The notes under the pieces are model-generated. The model was not told the DNA's origin. It saw nothing but the letters and a program-made list of their open reading frames with translations, and searched no databases. 64,000 bases of DNA, taken from NCBI GenBank assembly GCA_024867545.1, contig JANFNE010000041.1, positions 371,996 to 435,995 on the forward strand. Direction: 5' to 3'. This document shows, in pieces, positions 42,095 to 52,522 of this stretch. Each line of letters opens with the position of its first letter. Position 1 is the stretch's first letter. Both the position numbers and the translations under genes were made by a program. The stretch comes from Phytopythium helicoides. Taxonomy: Eukaryota; Oomycota; Peronosporomycetes; Pythiales; Pythiaceae.

Positions 42095-44733
42095 CTACAC
42101 AACGTAAAAGGACTCGGTTAGCTGGGCGGTCGAGTCGGCAAAGGTGGTGTAGTGTGGGGCCTCCGTGTGGTGCCACCACATCCGCTGCTCATCATCGCCA
42201 GCCTCTTGTGCGTTTGTGTCAAATCGTTGATCTTGAGGAATAGACTGGTCGCCACTCTCACCGGTCGTATACACAACCGATACCACGAACTCGCCAGGTT
42301 CGGTCGTTATGACAGCAGGACCCTCGCCGCTAGAGGCTGGCAGGTAGTAGCTCCAGTCGAGATGGCCGAGTGTGAACACCACTTCCTTCGTCTCACCAGG
42401 AGAGAGCTCGATCTTCTTGAACCGCTTCAGAAGTTTCTGCTCGGGTGATGATGCGGCACGGGTCAGTTGAGAGATGTAGAGCAATACAGTTTCCATTCCC
42501 TTTCGAGAGCCTGCATTCGTGACGGACACTCGGGCTTCAATCATAGCTGCTGCATCATTTGCTTTGACACTTGTAGTGTTCAGACGCAGGTTTGAGTATG
42601 TGAAATTTGTATAGCTTCGACCAAATCCAAACGGCCACTCGGCTTGACACTCAGTCCACGGCCAGCATACCGTGTTGACGCGGTGAAAATACGGCACCAA
42701 GTGCGCTTCATTCCGTGGATACGTAATTGGAAGTTTCCCTGAAGGATTCACTTTACCCAATAGAATGTCGACAATCGCCTGACCGCCTTGCTCGCATGGC
42801 AGCATACTCAGCAAAACTGCTTGGGTGCCCTTGTGTGCATTTTGCAATAGCCGCGGTCGCCCAGTCACAAGTACAACGATGACCTTGGTGGACTGGATTC
42901 TCGTCAGGCGCTCCAGGTACGCCCTCTGTCCTTCCGGAAGTGCTAAATTATCGATATCGCCTTCCTTTTCGGCGTAAGTGCCTTCGCCAAGGACGACAAT
43001 TGTATACTCACTGCGCGACGCAATCTGAAGTGCCTTCTCGATGTCGTCACGGTGCGAATTGCCGTTGATGTCAACAGCATCCAAGTGCTCCAGGTGGAAG
43101 CGGAGCTGCTGGGCGTGATCTTCCAAGGCTTCCTTGATAGTATTGCCATTTGGAAAGTAGGTTGAATTCGATGATCCTTGCCAAAACACAGACCACCCAC
43201 CGCAGAGGTAGCCCTTGTTGTCCGACACTGGTCCGGTGAGAAAGATCGAGAGAGGTTGTGCGATCGGCAACACCGCATCCTTGTTCTCGAGTAAAACGAC
43301 GGACTCACGCGCAAGCTCAAGAGCCACTTGCTGGTCAGCGGAGCTTCCAACATGCCCATCGTGAGCCGATACCTCGTGCTCAATAGCGAATCGAAGTGGG
43401 CTTGATTCCGTATCGTTCAGAAGTCCGAGTTCACTTTTGAGCTTCAAGATGCGATGCACAGAAGCATCCACACGCGATTCTGGGATCACGCCATTCGCCA
43501 CTAGCATCTCAACGGTGTCCAGGAACAATGTGAGGTTGCCTGGACCCATGTTCATGTCGAGCGAAGTGTGCGCGAGAGAAATCTCCACAGCTTTCGGCAC
43601 AGTTGATGTCAGGTGGTGCTCATACACCATGCGGTCAATCTCGGAGTAATCCGACACAAGCATGCCAGCGAAGCCCATGTCATCGCGCAGCAGCGTTGTC
43701 AGCAATTTGTGACTGGCAATCACAGGCATACCGTTCACCGATATATAGGCTTCCATCGCAGTCTTTACACCCGCATCGACAGCCGCGCGAAATGAAGGTG
43801 CGAAGTAGTTCATCAGGTCAAACTCCGAGATAGAGTTGTCAGCGCGGTCAAGTCCGCCAATCGGGTTCGAATACCCGATAAAGTGTTTCATGCAAGCTGC
43901 AACTTTACCAGAGCTCTGAATGCCTGTGATGACCGCACGCGCGAGCTCTGACGCCACGTGTGGGTCCTCACCAAACGTCTCGTACACGCGGGCCCACTTG
44001 GGTTGCACTGCGATCCCAAGTACAGGACTGAACATCCACGGAATGCCTGCTGCCAGCGTATCTTTCGCCGAGATCCTTCCCATTTCCTCCACCAGCGAGA
44101 GGTTGAACGCTGCAGCAGCACTGATCGCCTGTGGAAAGAGCGTCGCGCCGCGCACGTACGTGGCCCCGTGGATCGAGTCGACGCCGTAGATCATGGGGAC
44201 CTTGGCGTGTTCTCGATAGATGGCCTTGATCTGGTCGAGGATGACGCGCCACTCGCCCGCCGTCCAGCCCGTGCGGTCCACGTGGTCGCTCGATGGCATA
44301 GCATGGTTGAACGGCGCGTTGAGGATCGATCCGACGCCCAGCCGCGCGTAGAAGGCCACGGTCTCGTTGTTGAGCGCGATCGCGGGCTCGCGCTCGTCGC
44401 CGTTTACCATGCTGTAGATGTCCACCTGCGCCATCTGCGCCGCCTTCTCCCTCAAGGTCTGTCACCACAGCACGCCACCGTAAGTAGGAATCCCCGCAGC
44501 CACGAAGCGCCATCGACGCGAGCGCGAAGACGCACCATGGAGCTGAGCAGCCGACGGACGAGATCTTCGCCTTCGCTTGGCCATTGCGCGCGCTCCAGGC
44601 CGCTCTGGGCAGCGCGAAGGTCGCCTATCGACGCGTCGAAGACTGGCGCTTTCGTCAGCTGCGCGTCGTCCGCGTCGGCAGCTCGCGGGAGCAGCGAGAG
44701 CGCCAGCGCCGCCGCCAGCAGCGCCGCCCGCAT
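42095..44733 (-). CDS. Secreted GH3 beta-glucosidase
   Basis: There are two exons, 44733-44536 and 44458-42095 (GTGCGT ... ACAG, in frame), giving 853 residues. A signal peptide (MRAALLAAALALSLLPRAAD) is followed by the GH3 N-terminal barrel. It reads TLREKAAQMAQVDIY, IPWMFSPVLGIAVQPKWARV, YETFGEDPHVASELA, ACMKHFIGYSNP, and the nucleophile motif GMLVSDYSEI, where the Asp is the family nucleophile. The C-terminal sandwich domain (VVLLENKDAVLPI ... GTYAEKEGDIDNLALPEGQR ... PFGFGRSYTNFTYSNL) and a fibronectin-like end follow. It hydrolyses terminal beta-glucosyl units, probably of cello- or laminari-oligosaccharides, outside the cell. It is divergent from the acetolactate synthase gene. Confidence 0.92.
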
Positions 44734-45037
44734 GTTGAACTCAGACAGATGCCACTAGCATTTTCCCCTCGGCTCGCACGTCTCCGCACCTTTTTACGCT
44801 GTAGGATACCGCTCACGGGACAGCGTGTGCCGCTTGCGCATTCACCCGGTTGACCCGCGCGCGCTGGTTGGCGGATATGTCTGTGTGCCCCACTGCGATT
44901 GGCCGAAAAGAACCGGTTCCGGCGTGCAAATTCGCTTGGCGCTGCTCGCGGCGGGTGCTGATGGGGCGGATGCGGCCGCGCACTTCGGCTTTCGCCCCCC
45001 TCGCCGCAGCTCCAGGCGCCGCCCCAGAGACCCAGCG
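44734..45037. promoter_or_regulatory. Divergent promoter, GH3 beta-glucosidase and acetolactate synthase regulatory subunit
   Basis: This is 304 bp with an ATTGG box at 44898-44902. An open frame crosses it ahead of the acetolactate synthase ATG at 45038 but shows no family similarity. Confidence 0.45.
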
Positions 45038-45972
45038 ATGCTGCGGAGGCAGCTCACGACGGCGCTGGCCCGCCGCGCGGCCGTCGGCGCGCCCGCGGGG
45101 CTGCAGCGGCCGCAGGTCGCGCGCTTCGCCAGCGAGGCCAGTCGTCGCCATGTGATCGCGGCGCTCGTGGTCAACCAGCCGGGCTGTCTGGCCGAGATCG
45201 CCAACATGTTCGCGGCTCGCGGTGGGTTTCCGGCGGTTTGGGAGGTTTTAGAAGGAGCGAGGGGCTGACGGTGGGACTGATGGAGATAGGATACAACATT
45301 GACAGCCTCGTGGTCGGCCGCACTGAGGTGGAGGAGCTCTCGCGCATGACGGTCGTCGTCAACGGCACGGACAGCAGCGTCTTCAACGTACGCTGCGGGG
45401 CTTTGGGGCGCTGCTGGAGGGCGAGTGCGCGCTGACGTGGCGGGTTGTGACGACTGCAGATGAAGAAGCAGCTGGAGGACGTCGTCCACGTCGCGGTGGT
45501 CAACATCCTGAGCGGCGGCGTCGCCTCGGAGAAGAACTACGTGGAGCGCGACCTTATGCTGGCGAAGGTCTCCACCGAGGGTGCGTCTCCGTTGTCACCC
45601 ATCCGTCATGGAGTCATGCTAGCACCAGGACTGACATGACGTTGCTCTCCCTCTCTTCGTCCCCTTACAGCTGCTGGCTCGCGCACCGAAGTGGTCGAGC
45701 TCGCAACGCTTTTCGACGCCAAGGTGATTGATGTGCGGCCGCACCAGGTCATGGTGCAGCTGGCGGGCACGCCCAACCGCATCGAGGCCTTCCTAGAGCT
45801 GCTCAAGCCGCTGGGCATCACGGAGATCCACCGCTCGGGCGTCATTGCCATGGCGCGCAGCGGCAACTTCGCCGAGAACCTGGGCGACGTGACGTTCGAG
45901 GGCGCCACCAAGTCGCTCATGGAGGAGGCCGACGGCGAGGCCTTTGACAGCACGCTCCTTCCCCCCGGCTAA
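45038..45972 (+). CDS. ILV6: Acetolactate synthase regulatory (small) subunit, mitochondrial
   Basis: There are four exons: 45038-45221, 45290-45387, 45460-45580 and 45671-45972, all joined in frame, giving 234 residues. The N-terminus (MLRRQLTTALARRAAVGAPA) is Arg-rich without acids, as expected for a mitochondrial presequence. An ACT domain follows: HVIAALVVNQPGCLAEIANM, YNIDSLVVGRTEVEELSRMT. Then come the family's KKQLEDVVHVAVV, ERDLMLAKVS, TELATLFDAK-type segment (VVELATLFDAKVIDVRPHQV), GTPNRIEAFLELLKPLGI and GVIAMARSG. It activates the catalytic subunit and confers valine feedback in branched-chain amino-acid synthesis. It is shorter than yeast Ilv6, with a single catalogue-like ACT plus C-terminal domain. 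Confidence 0.93.
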
Positions 45973-46214
45973 GCTGCCAAGATGCTGTAGGCGCGATCGG
46001 GTAGCTCTGGGGGAGCTCACAGTAGCAGAGCAGCCAGCGGCCCTTCTCGGCCCGCGTTCTCTCCCTCTCGTGAATCCCCCAAGTACATTGAACTTTACTA
46101 CGTTGTCAACCAATGGCATCCGTCACGTGATGTGAAATGTGTAGGTGCCGTGTACAGCGATCCTTCTGCCATGTGTGCGAATGCAAAATCTTGGCGAAGC
46201 GCAGGTTCAGCAGG
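45973..46214. other. Intergenic, 3' side of the acetolactate synthase subunit
   Basis: Nothing recognisable; probably 3' UTR. Confidence 0.35.
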
Positions 46215-46560
46215 TCTAGTTAAGCTGGAAGTACTCGTGCACCTGCTCCGAGTCGATCGAGCAGTGCTGCTCGACGATGCCGGTCACCAACTGCTGCTCA
46301 GCCTCGGGTGTCTGCAGCCCGTTGCACTAGTAGTCGTAGTCCAGCACCAGGCGTCTGACGTACTGTAGCGCTGGTGGACGGCGTTAGCGTCTGCTGTTGG
46401 AAATTTTGTGAGTTCTCGTCCGGTGGCCTCAGCGTCTATCAGCAAGCTCCTTGCTCTGGTGCAGGTGGAAATTGGGCAGGGTGACCATGGCGCCAGGCAT
46501 CTCGGTGTCGACTTCATGAGCGTCTGCGACGTGTGCACACTGCGACGATCCGGTACCAAA
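46215..46560 (-). pseudogene. Decayed minus-strand gene remnant
   Basis: On the minus strand one frame reads like protein in two parts: CAHVADAHEVDTEMPGAMVT with LPNFHLHQSKELAD, then ALQYVRRLVLDYDY, a stop, CNGLQTPEAEQQLVTGIVEQ and HCSIDSEQVHEYFQLN, a stop. Three in-frame stops (TGA near 46432, TAA near 46385, TAG near 46328) interrupt it, and no GT-AG intron of normal size removes them. Amino-acid composition is protein-like and differs from antisense noise of neighbours. I do not recognise the family. It could instead be a gene with sequencing errors or unusual introns. Confidence 0.35.
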
Positions 46561-46836
46561 GAAAACCGGTATTTTTTCACGGTGCTCTGAACGAAAAGAT
46601 ACCAGTCCAACCGTCCGAAACCGTCCATGCGATGTTTGTATGGTGGCGTATATATCAATATCGTAGCGACACGTCGTTCGGCCGTCGCGATCTTCGAAGC
46701 CCGCCTGATTTTTCGCTTTTCTGTGGCGACATGGCGCCACGCTGGTGAGGAGCCGCAGGGCACGCCACGCCACCCCGCGGCCGCCAGTTGCGAAATCGCA
46801 GGCGAGCGACGCGAGTGAAGACGCGAGCGGTCGGCC

Positions 46837-48653
46837 ATGGCGTTCGCGTGGCCCAGAGAGGAGTCGATTCCGCTCACGCGCGACGTGCGCGACCGGCAGC
46901 TCCCGGGCGTGCGCACGCGCCGCATGCTGTCGGCCACGGGCAGAAAGTGCGTTGGCTGGTGGAGCACGGAGGCGGATGGAGTGGGTGGCTGACGAGGTGT
47001 GGGGTGTGGGTGGGCAGGTACCTCAAGGCGGGGATGGCTACGCTGCTCGTGCTGGCGATGGTTAACATCTTGGTGACGCTCCACGCGTCGCTGACCATCA
47101 CGCGCCAGCAGATCGACCACATTGTGAACGACATCACGCCGGGGCTCGAGCAGGAGCAAGACGTCGCGATGGTTCAAGACGCACCGGAGTTTCCTGGAGC
47201 GGTGGACGAGATCCTGGAGCTGCCAGGAAAGCCCAGCGAGTACACGTCGCGGCTGTTCTCGGGCTATCTGTCGCTGGTCAACGGCGGCAACGTCTTCTAC
47301 TTCTTCGCCGAGTCGCAGAATGAGAGCCGCGAGCCGAAGAAGGACCCCGTGCTGCTCTGGCTCAACGGCGGACCTGGCTCCAGCTCGCTGTCCGGCTGCT
47401 TCTCGGAGAACGGCCCGCTGCTGACGAACGCCGACGGCGAGACGCTGCGCGTCAACCCGCACGCGTGGAACCAGCACGCCAACTTCCTGTGCATTGAGTC
47501 GCCCGTGGGCGTCGGCTTCAGCTACAACACCAGCGGCACGTACGTGTCGGACGATCTGTCGCAGGCGGCCGACCTGTACGAGGCGCTGCAGGCGTTCTTC
47601 GACAAGTTCCCGTGGCTGCGCAAGAACGACTTTATCATTTCGGGCGAGAGCTACGGCGGCGTGTACGTCCCGACGACGGCTCGAGCGATTGTGGAGGGCA
47701 ACGCAGCGGCTGGAGATGACAAGTCGAAGCGCATCAACCTCAAGAAGTTCGTGGTCGGCAACGGCGTGAACGAATTTTCTGGGCAGTCAATCTTCCCGTA
47801 CGCGTACTACCATGGACTATTGAGCACCCAAGAGTACATGAGCGTTCGCGAAAGTTGCCCAGGCTTTCAAGAGCTCCGTGGCAACCCAGTGCTCGATGAG
47901 CTTGACCTCAACTCGATCTGCGGACGGGAGCTGCTGCGCGCCTACACGACCATGTTTTACGCCTACATGGCGACCCACTTTACGTCTGGAAAGTGCGCCG
48001 ATGTGCCTTTGGAGCGCGTTCGACTCGTGATGGAGGCACTATTGGCTGAGCACAAGGACGCGACCTCGCGCAAGGCTAGTCAGCCCATGGTCAACCCGCT
48101 CGACCTGTGCGTCGACGTGGAGCATTTGACATCCTACTTCAACCGGCAGGACGTTCGCCAAGCCATGCATGCAGACACCGATCAGGTCGCGAAGTGGAGT
48201 GCTTACACTCTCACACCAGTCACGGAGCGCGTGCACGCCGCGCTGTTCGAGCAGCCGGCACCTGCAGACGCAGCTTCCGACCCGACCCCGACTTTGCAGT
48301 ACACTGCCAGCGTCAACGTGGCGGTGACGCCGATTTGGAAGTTCCTGCTTAGCCACGGCGTGCGTGCCGTTATTTACAATGGCGACGCGGCACTTGTGTG
48401 CGATGTCGTTGGCGCCAAGTGGGCGGTCGAGTCGCTTGAGCTACCAGCAAAGACGCCAGGAAGGGCCACTTGGTCGCTCAAGGACCGCGAGACGCAGGGG
48501 AACGCTGCTGCGGCCACGGGCGGATACGTGGAAGAGTTTAGCGGGTTGCAGTTCGTGACGGTACGCGAGGCCGGCGAGTACTCGCGCGCAGCGCCTCCCG
48601 CGCAGGCGAAGCGCCTGCTGGACCTGTTCGTGCTAGAGGAGTACCAGGGGTGA
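46837..48653 (+). CDS. Serine carboxypeptidase-like membrane protein 1 (S10 fold, catalytic Asp and His lost)
   Basis: There are two exons, 46837-46946 and 47018-48653, giving 581 residues. The layout is type II membrane protein: a cytosolic tail (MAFAWPREESIPLTRDVRDR), a helix (MATLLVLAMVNILVTLHASL), then an S10 alpha/beta-hydrolase domain. The oxyanion segment LLWLNGGPGSSSLSGCFSEN and the nucleophile motif SGESYGG (near residue 244) are intact. Where the paralogue at 58 kb has GDVDIVCD and GAGHLVP, this one has GDAALVCD and EAGEYSR, so the acid and His of the triad are replaced by Ala and Glu. The frame is intact to the stop, which argues for a kept non-catalytic function. Residues about 100-290 are almost identical to the paralogue; the rest is strongly diverged. 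Confidence 0.88.
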
Positions 48654-48768
48654 GCTAGCAAGCAGATGCGAGTGTTTCATAGGCAACAAGTACATGAGAA
48701 AGTGATAGCATTGAGTGGACGTGCGTGAGGGAATGCAAAACGAGTTTGAACGGACGTTGCTACTGCAT

Positions 48769-49320
48769 CTACTCGCGCTTGGCCAGGTGCTCGGCCCTCA
48801 CTGCCGTCGCCGTGTCGTCCAGCGTCTTCTGGAGCACGCGACGCAGTCCAAGGCGCATGAGCGATCCGCCGCAGCACAAGATGTTGCCGACGAGGCTGGG
48901 CACGAGCTTGACGTTCCACAGGATGAGCGTGGCCGGCAGGTCGCTTGGCGCCGACGCGTCCGGCACGAAGCTGACGAGGCCGAGGTGGTCCTTGATCGGG
49001 ACCGGTCCGAAGCGCCTCACCTTGTACAACACCGATGGGATGCGATCTCCCTGCTGGCCCTCAGGGAGCGGCTCGCCGGCCGACAGGATCTCCTCGACCA
49101 ATATCTGTCCGGGCGACGCGCGCTGGTGGCCGACGTTGCCTCTCCCTTGGCCCTCGCGGATCGTCTCGAACGGCGCCACCCACGAGTGGCGCATCCACGC
49201 GTCGAAGACCTCGGCCGGCGTCCCGGGGACGAGCTTGGCGGCCACTACCTCCTGCCCGTCGAACTCCTCATAAGCCTCGTGCGCCGCCGCGTCGATGTAG
49301 CGCTCCCCTGTGGCCGACAT
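48769..49320 (-). CDS. START-like (SRPBCC/polyketide-cyclase fold) protein A
   Basis: This is a single-exon gene of 183 residues. It is one of three tandem paralogues. Shared blocks: a short N-terminus with YIDAAAHEAYEEFDGQEVVA, LVPGTPAEVFDAWMRHSWVA, GQGRGNVGHQRASPGQI, VEEILSAGEPLP, RIPSVLYKVRRFGPVPIKDH, LPATLILWNVKLVPS and CCGGSLMRLGLRRVL. The pattern A-x-VFDAW near the start and late TTLxW strands followed by a C-terminal helix fit a lipid- or ligand-binding START-like fold. No catalytic residues are evident and the ligand is unknown. There is no signal peptide, so it is probably cytosolic. Confidence 0.72.
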   Translation of the reverse strand: MSATGERYIDAAAHEAYEEFDGQEVVAAKLVPGTPAEVFDAWMRHSWVAPFETIREGQGRGNVGHQRASPGQILVEEILSAGEPLPEGQQGDRIPSVLYKVRRFGPVPIKDHLGLVSFVPDASAPSDLPATLILWNVKLVPSLVGNILCCGGSLMRLGLRRVLQKTLDDTATAVRAEHLAKRE

Positions 49321-49476
49321 GGCGAAGTCTCGTCGATCTCGTCGAATGGATTGTGAGCTCTTGGGGCGGGCGTGAAATCATGTCTCCTGTCGTCATCGCA
49401 GATGTACTGATAAGCGGATTGCGGAGGCAGAGGGGCGATAATCAGCCAACCAGACGCCGACCAGCTGGGGTTTTAG

Positions 49477-49481
49477 CCAAT
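49477..49481. promoter_or_regulatory. CCAAT box upstream of START-like gene A
   Basis: tagCCAATcaaaacg lies about 155 bp upstream of the start at 49320, in the gap between genes A and B. Confidence 0.4.
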
Positions 49482-49531
49482 CAAAACGCGAGATTCCGTA
49501 AAACATATTGATTTGGATAAATAGCAGGCGG

Positions 49532-50068
49532 TCAGCACTCGGGCTTCTCCGCGTGCAGGCGGGCGGCGAGTGCCTTGAGCTCCCGCTGCAGCGAGTTGCG
49601 CGTGAGCAGGCGCTGGATGGAGCCGCCGCAGCAGAGCACGCCGCCGGCCTGCGAGGGCGCGGTCTTGACGCCCCAGACCACGAGCGTGGCGGGTCCCTGG
49701 GCGCCGGCGATGGGCACGAAGCGCACGAAGCCGCGGTGCGTCGCCAGCAGCAGCGGCGCCGGCTCGAGCATGCGGTAGGCCACGGACGCGATCGTCTGCT
49801 CCTGCGGGTCGCGCGGCAGCCCCGCCGACACGATCTCCTCCACGATGCCCGTGCTTCCTAGCCGCCGGCGGTGGCCCACGAGCCCGCGGCCCTTGCCCTC
49901 GCGCTCCGTCGTGCCGCCGTCCACCCACACGAGCGCTAGCCACGCGCGCAGCACCTCGTCGACTGCGCCGGGCACCAGCTCCACCTCCTCCACCTCCTGC
50001 CCGTCGTCCTCCTCGAACGCCTGCTGGGCTGCCTGGTCCGCGTACGTCGTCGCCAGGAACCTCGCCAT
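49532..50068 (-). CDS. START-like (SRPBCC) protein B
   Basis: This is a single-exon gene of 178 residues (MARFLATTYADQAAQQAFEE). It follows copy A's block order: DDGQEVEEVELVPGAVDEVL, RAWLALVWVDGG, GKGRGLVGHRRRLGSTG, VEEIVSAGLP, IASVAYRMLEPAPLLL, GPATLVVWGVKTAPS, LCCGGSIQRLLTRNSL. It is the most diverged of the three in its middle. Same strand as A and C with about 210 and 380 bp spacers, so it arose by tandem duplication. Confidence 0.72.
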   Translation of the reverse strand: MARFLATTYADQAAQQAFEEDDGQEVEEVELVPGAVDEVLRAWLALVWVDGGTTEREGKGRGLVGHRRRLGSTGIVEEIVSAGLPRDPQEQTIASVAYRMLEPAPLLLATHRGFVRFVPIAGAQGPATLVVWGVKTAPSQAGGVLCCGGSIQRLLTRNSLQRELKALAARLHAEKPEC

Positions 50069-50178
50069 GCCGCTCGCTCACTTACTTGATTGCTTCTTCG
50101 CTGGTCACTTGGTCGCTTTGAGGCGAGTTGCGAAATGGTGGACCATCGCATCTTCAACCTCAAATTTACGGCGCGCTG

Positions 50179-50255
50179 ATTGGCTGCCGCAGAACGCGAC
50201 ATTATCCTAAAATTTCGGCCAATGCGCAGCCGGTGCTCCCACTATATCGGCCAAT
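50179..50255. promoter_or_regulatory. CCAAT cluster upstream of START-like gene B
   Basis: ATTGG at 50179-50183 and CCAAT at 50219-50223 and 50251-50255 lie 110-190 bp upstream of the start at 50068. Confidence 0.45.
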
Positions 50256-50444
50256 CAGCCATGAAAAATTACAGCGCGACAAGGTCAAACAGATGGCGAG
50301 CTCCGTTCGTGGTGATCGAATCGATCGGGAATGAACCGGAGGTCCGCCCTGCAGCATGCGGCAGTCGACTGGGTTTCATTGCGATCCCGCTTATATTTTA
50401 GAGGCCGAAGGCCCGACGAGGTCAAAACTGGAGGCCCGCGCAGC

Positions 50445-50996
50445 TCACTCGGCGGGCCCAGCGCCGAGCTTGCGCTGCTGGTGGGCGGCCAGACCCGAGA
50501 GGAAGAATTGCAGCGCGGCGCGGAACACGAGGCGCACCCAGAGGCCTCCGCAGCAGAGCAGGTAGCCGACGGGCGAGGGCACGAACTTGACGGTCCAGAT
50601 GACGAGCGTGGCCGGCGCGCTGCTGGGCGAGGCCGCCACGTCCAGGAAGCGCACGAGCGCCAGGTGGTCCTTGAGCGGGAAGGGCCCGAACGCGCGCACC
50701 CGGTAGAGCACGGAGGGGATGCGGTCGCTGTCCTCGTCGGGCTCGCCGGCTGACAGGATCTCCTCCTGCACGCCCAGCGGCACCTTGCGCACGTGGCCCA
50801 CGAGTCCGCGGCCCTCGCCCGGCCGCAGCTCGCGGCCGTTGGCCACCCACACGCAGCGCAGCCAGGCGTCAAATACGTCGCCCACGGAGCCCACCACCAG
50901 CTGCGAGAGCACCAGCTCCTGTCCGTCCGCGTCCTCGTAGCGCGCGAAGGCCGCAGCGTCCGCGTAGCGCGCCGTGTCCTCCTCGGCGCGCAGCAT
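50445..50996 (-). CDS. START-like (SRPBCC) protein C
   Basis: This is a single-exon gene of 183 residues from ATG 50996 (MLRAEEDTARYADAAAFARY). The frame extends upstream to 51137, but CCAAT boxes lie in that extension, so I take the shorter form. Blocks: DADGQELVLSQLVVGSVGDV, FDAWLRCVWVANG, GEGRGLVGHVRKVPLGVQEE, ILSAGEPDEDSDRIPSVLYR, FGPFPLKDHLALVRF, APATLVIWTVKFVPS, LLCCGGLWVRLVF. It is closer to A than to B in the RIPSVLYRV and PLKDHL blocks. It is divergent from transporter 2. Confidence 0.75.
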   Translation of the reverse strand: MLRAEEDTARYADAAAFARYEDADGQELVLSQLVVGSVGDVFDAWLRCVWVANGRELRPGEGRGLVGHVRKVPLGVQEEILSAGEPDEDSDRIPSVLYRVRAFGPFPLKDHLALVRFLDVAASPSSAPATLVIWTVKFVPSPVGYLLCCGGLWVRLVFRAALQFFLSGLAAHQQRKLGAGPAE

Positions 50997-51284
50997 CGTC
51001 GCCTCGACGTCACACTGAGTCAGTGTCGGCCTCGCCCCACGTTTTCTACAGTCTTTTTCAGCCAATCCCAGGCTTCCATTATATGTTTTCAGCCAATGAA
51101 CACGCTGATTTGTATCACTTGAGACGGGATTGGACAATACTTGGACGTGCGTTTTTCAGTATGAAAAGACACGCAGAAGCCTGACGCCAGTTCTGCTCAA
51201 GATGGCGCCGTCCATGGCGCTAAGTGGCGCCATTCCTGCTCCTGCCGCGCTCTGTAGACGCACAAACCCAAGAAGCAGCGCCTG
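50997..51284. promoter_or_regulatory. Divergent CCAAT promoter, START-like gene C and transporter 2
   Basis: CCAAT at 51062-51066 and 51093-51097 and ATTGG at 51129-51133 lie in a 288-bp spacer between divergent genes. Confidence 0.5.
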
Positions 51285-52522
51285 ATGATCGCGCCAGTCG
51301 ACTCGGCGCCGACCGCGCGGCCCTCGCGGCTCCCGGAGGCCGCGGTGGGCGTCCAGATCGAGGACTCAAGCGAGGGAAAGGCAACTTCAACTAAGGCGCC
51401 GGTGGCCCCGTCCAGGGACGCACGCGCGCTCGGGTTCATCGCCTTGTCGGCGCTCAACCTAAGTCTCATGCGCGCCTGCGTCAAGTTCGCTAGCGGCTAC
51501 GTGTCGTCCCACGAGACGGTGCTCTGGCGCTCGGCCATCGCGTGGGCACTCAACTACGTACGTCAAGCGTCACTTCAACTTGAAAGCTGCTCGCTAATAA
51601 TGCTCGCACCCCAGGCTCTGGTGCGCTACAAGGGCGTCGGATTGTTTGTTGAACCGTCGAGGAGAATGGTGCTGCTCGTCCGTTGCTTCGTGGGTACTGT
51701 AGGCATTGCCATTCAGTTCTACGCCATGTCCAAAATGGTGCTGACGGACGCAGTGGTCATCACCTTTACGAGCCCGATCATCACGTTCCTCCTGGTGAGT
51801 CATTTTTTTTTCTTCAGTTTCTCTTGCTAATGATCCCGTCACTAATCCAAGTTGCAACGATGCAGGGTGCGCTGTTCTTAGGCGAAGTCATCGACCGCAC
51901 CGACTTTCTTGGAGCAATAGTCTCCTACGTCGGAGTCATGTTTGTCACCCGTCCAGCTTTCCTGTTTGGAGCCAACAGTAGTGGAGATGATGCACCCACT
52001 CTTGCAGTAATCTGTGCCTTTGGTGGTGCCTTCTTTCAGGCATGCTCGTACATCGCCATGCGCCAGCTCAAGGATGTGCACTACTTGGTAGTGATCCACT
52101 ATTTCCTGCTCTTCGGCATTGTGTATGCACTGCTCACGATGTGGTGTTTCGGTTCGGTGAGTTTCTTTTATGTTGATGCAAATTATGGTAGTCATGACTC
52201 ACAGATTTTAACAATGCAGAAACTTCAATTCTCGATGCCATTTGAGTTGTTTGTCCCACTCTTTGCCAGCGGGGTTTTCGCCTTCGTTGGACAGCTTTTC
52301 CTCACGCTTGGCTTCCAGCAATCCAAAGCTGGTATCGCCTCTGTGATGCGCTATCTGGACGTCATTTTTGTGCTCATCTGGGACATCGTCTTCCTCGGCG
52401 AGGATGTGAGCGTGTACAGTATGGTTGGTGGCGCAATTATTCTGTCTGGAGCGTCCATGATTGTGCTTCGTCGAGCGCGAGCTGTTCCCCAGAAGTCTAG
52501 GACCAAGACATCGAGTGAGTGA
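51285..52522 (+). CDS. EamA/DMT-family transporter 2
   Basis: There are four exons: 51285-51557, 51615-51794, 51866-52156 and 52220-52522, all in frame, giving 348 residues. About ten membrane helices; family segments include FIALSALNLSLMRACVKFAS, AIQFYAMSKMVLTDAVVITF, GALFLGEVIDRTDFLGAIVS, CSYIAMRQLKDVHYLVVIHY and GIASVMRYLDVIFVLIWDIV. Intron positions after the NY codons, after TFLL and after the fifth helix match transporter 1. Its N-terminus lacks the acidic dileucine motif of the other two copies, so it may go to a different membrane. Substrate unknown. Confidence 0.85.

Noticed and set aside
46284..47477. Long minus-strand open frame (about 397 codons) over carboxypeptidase 1
   Set aside because: Its upper half is the antisense of the conserved S10 exon, repeated antisense to the paralogue at 58.7-59.2 kb; it follows codon bias of the sense gene and is not an independent protein.
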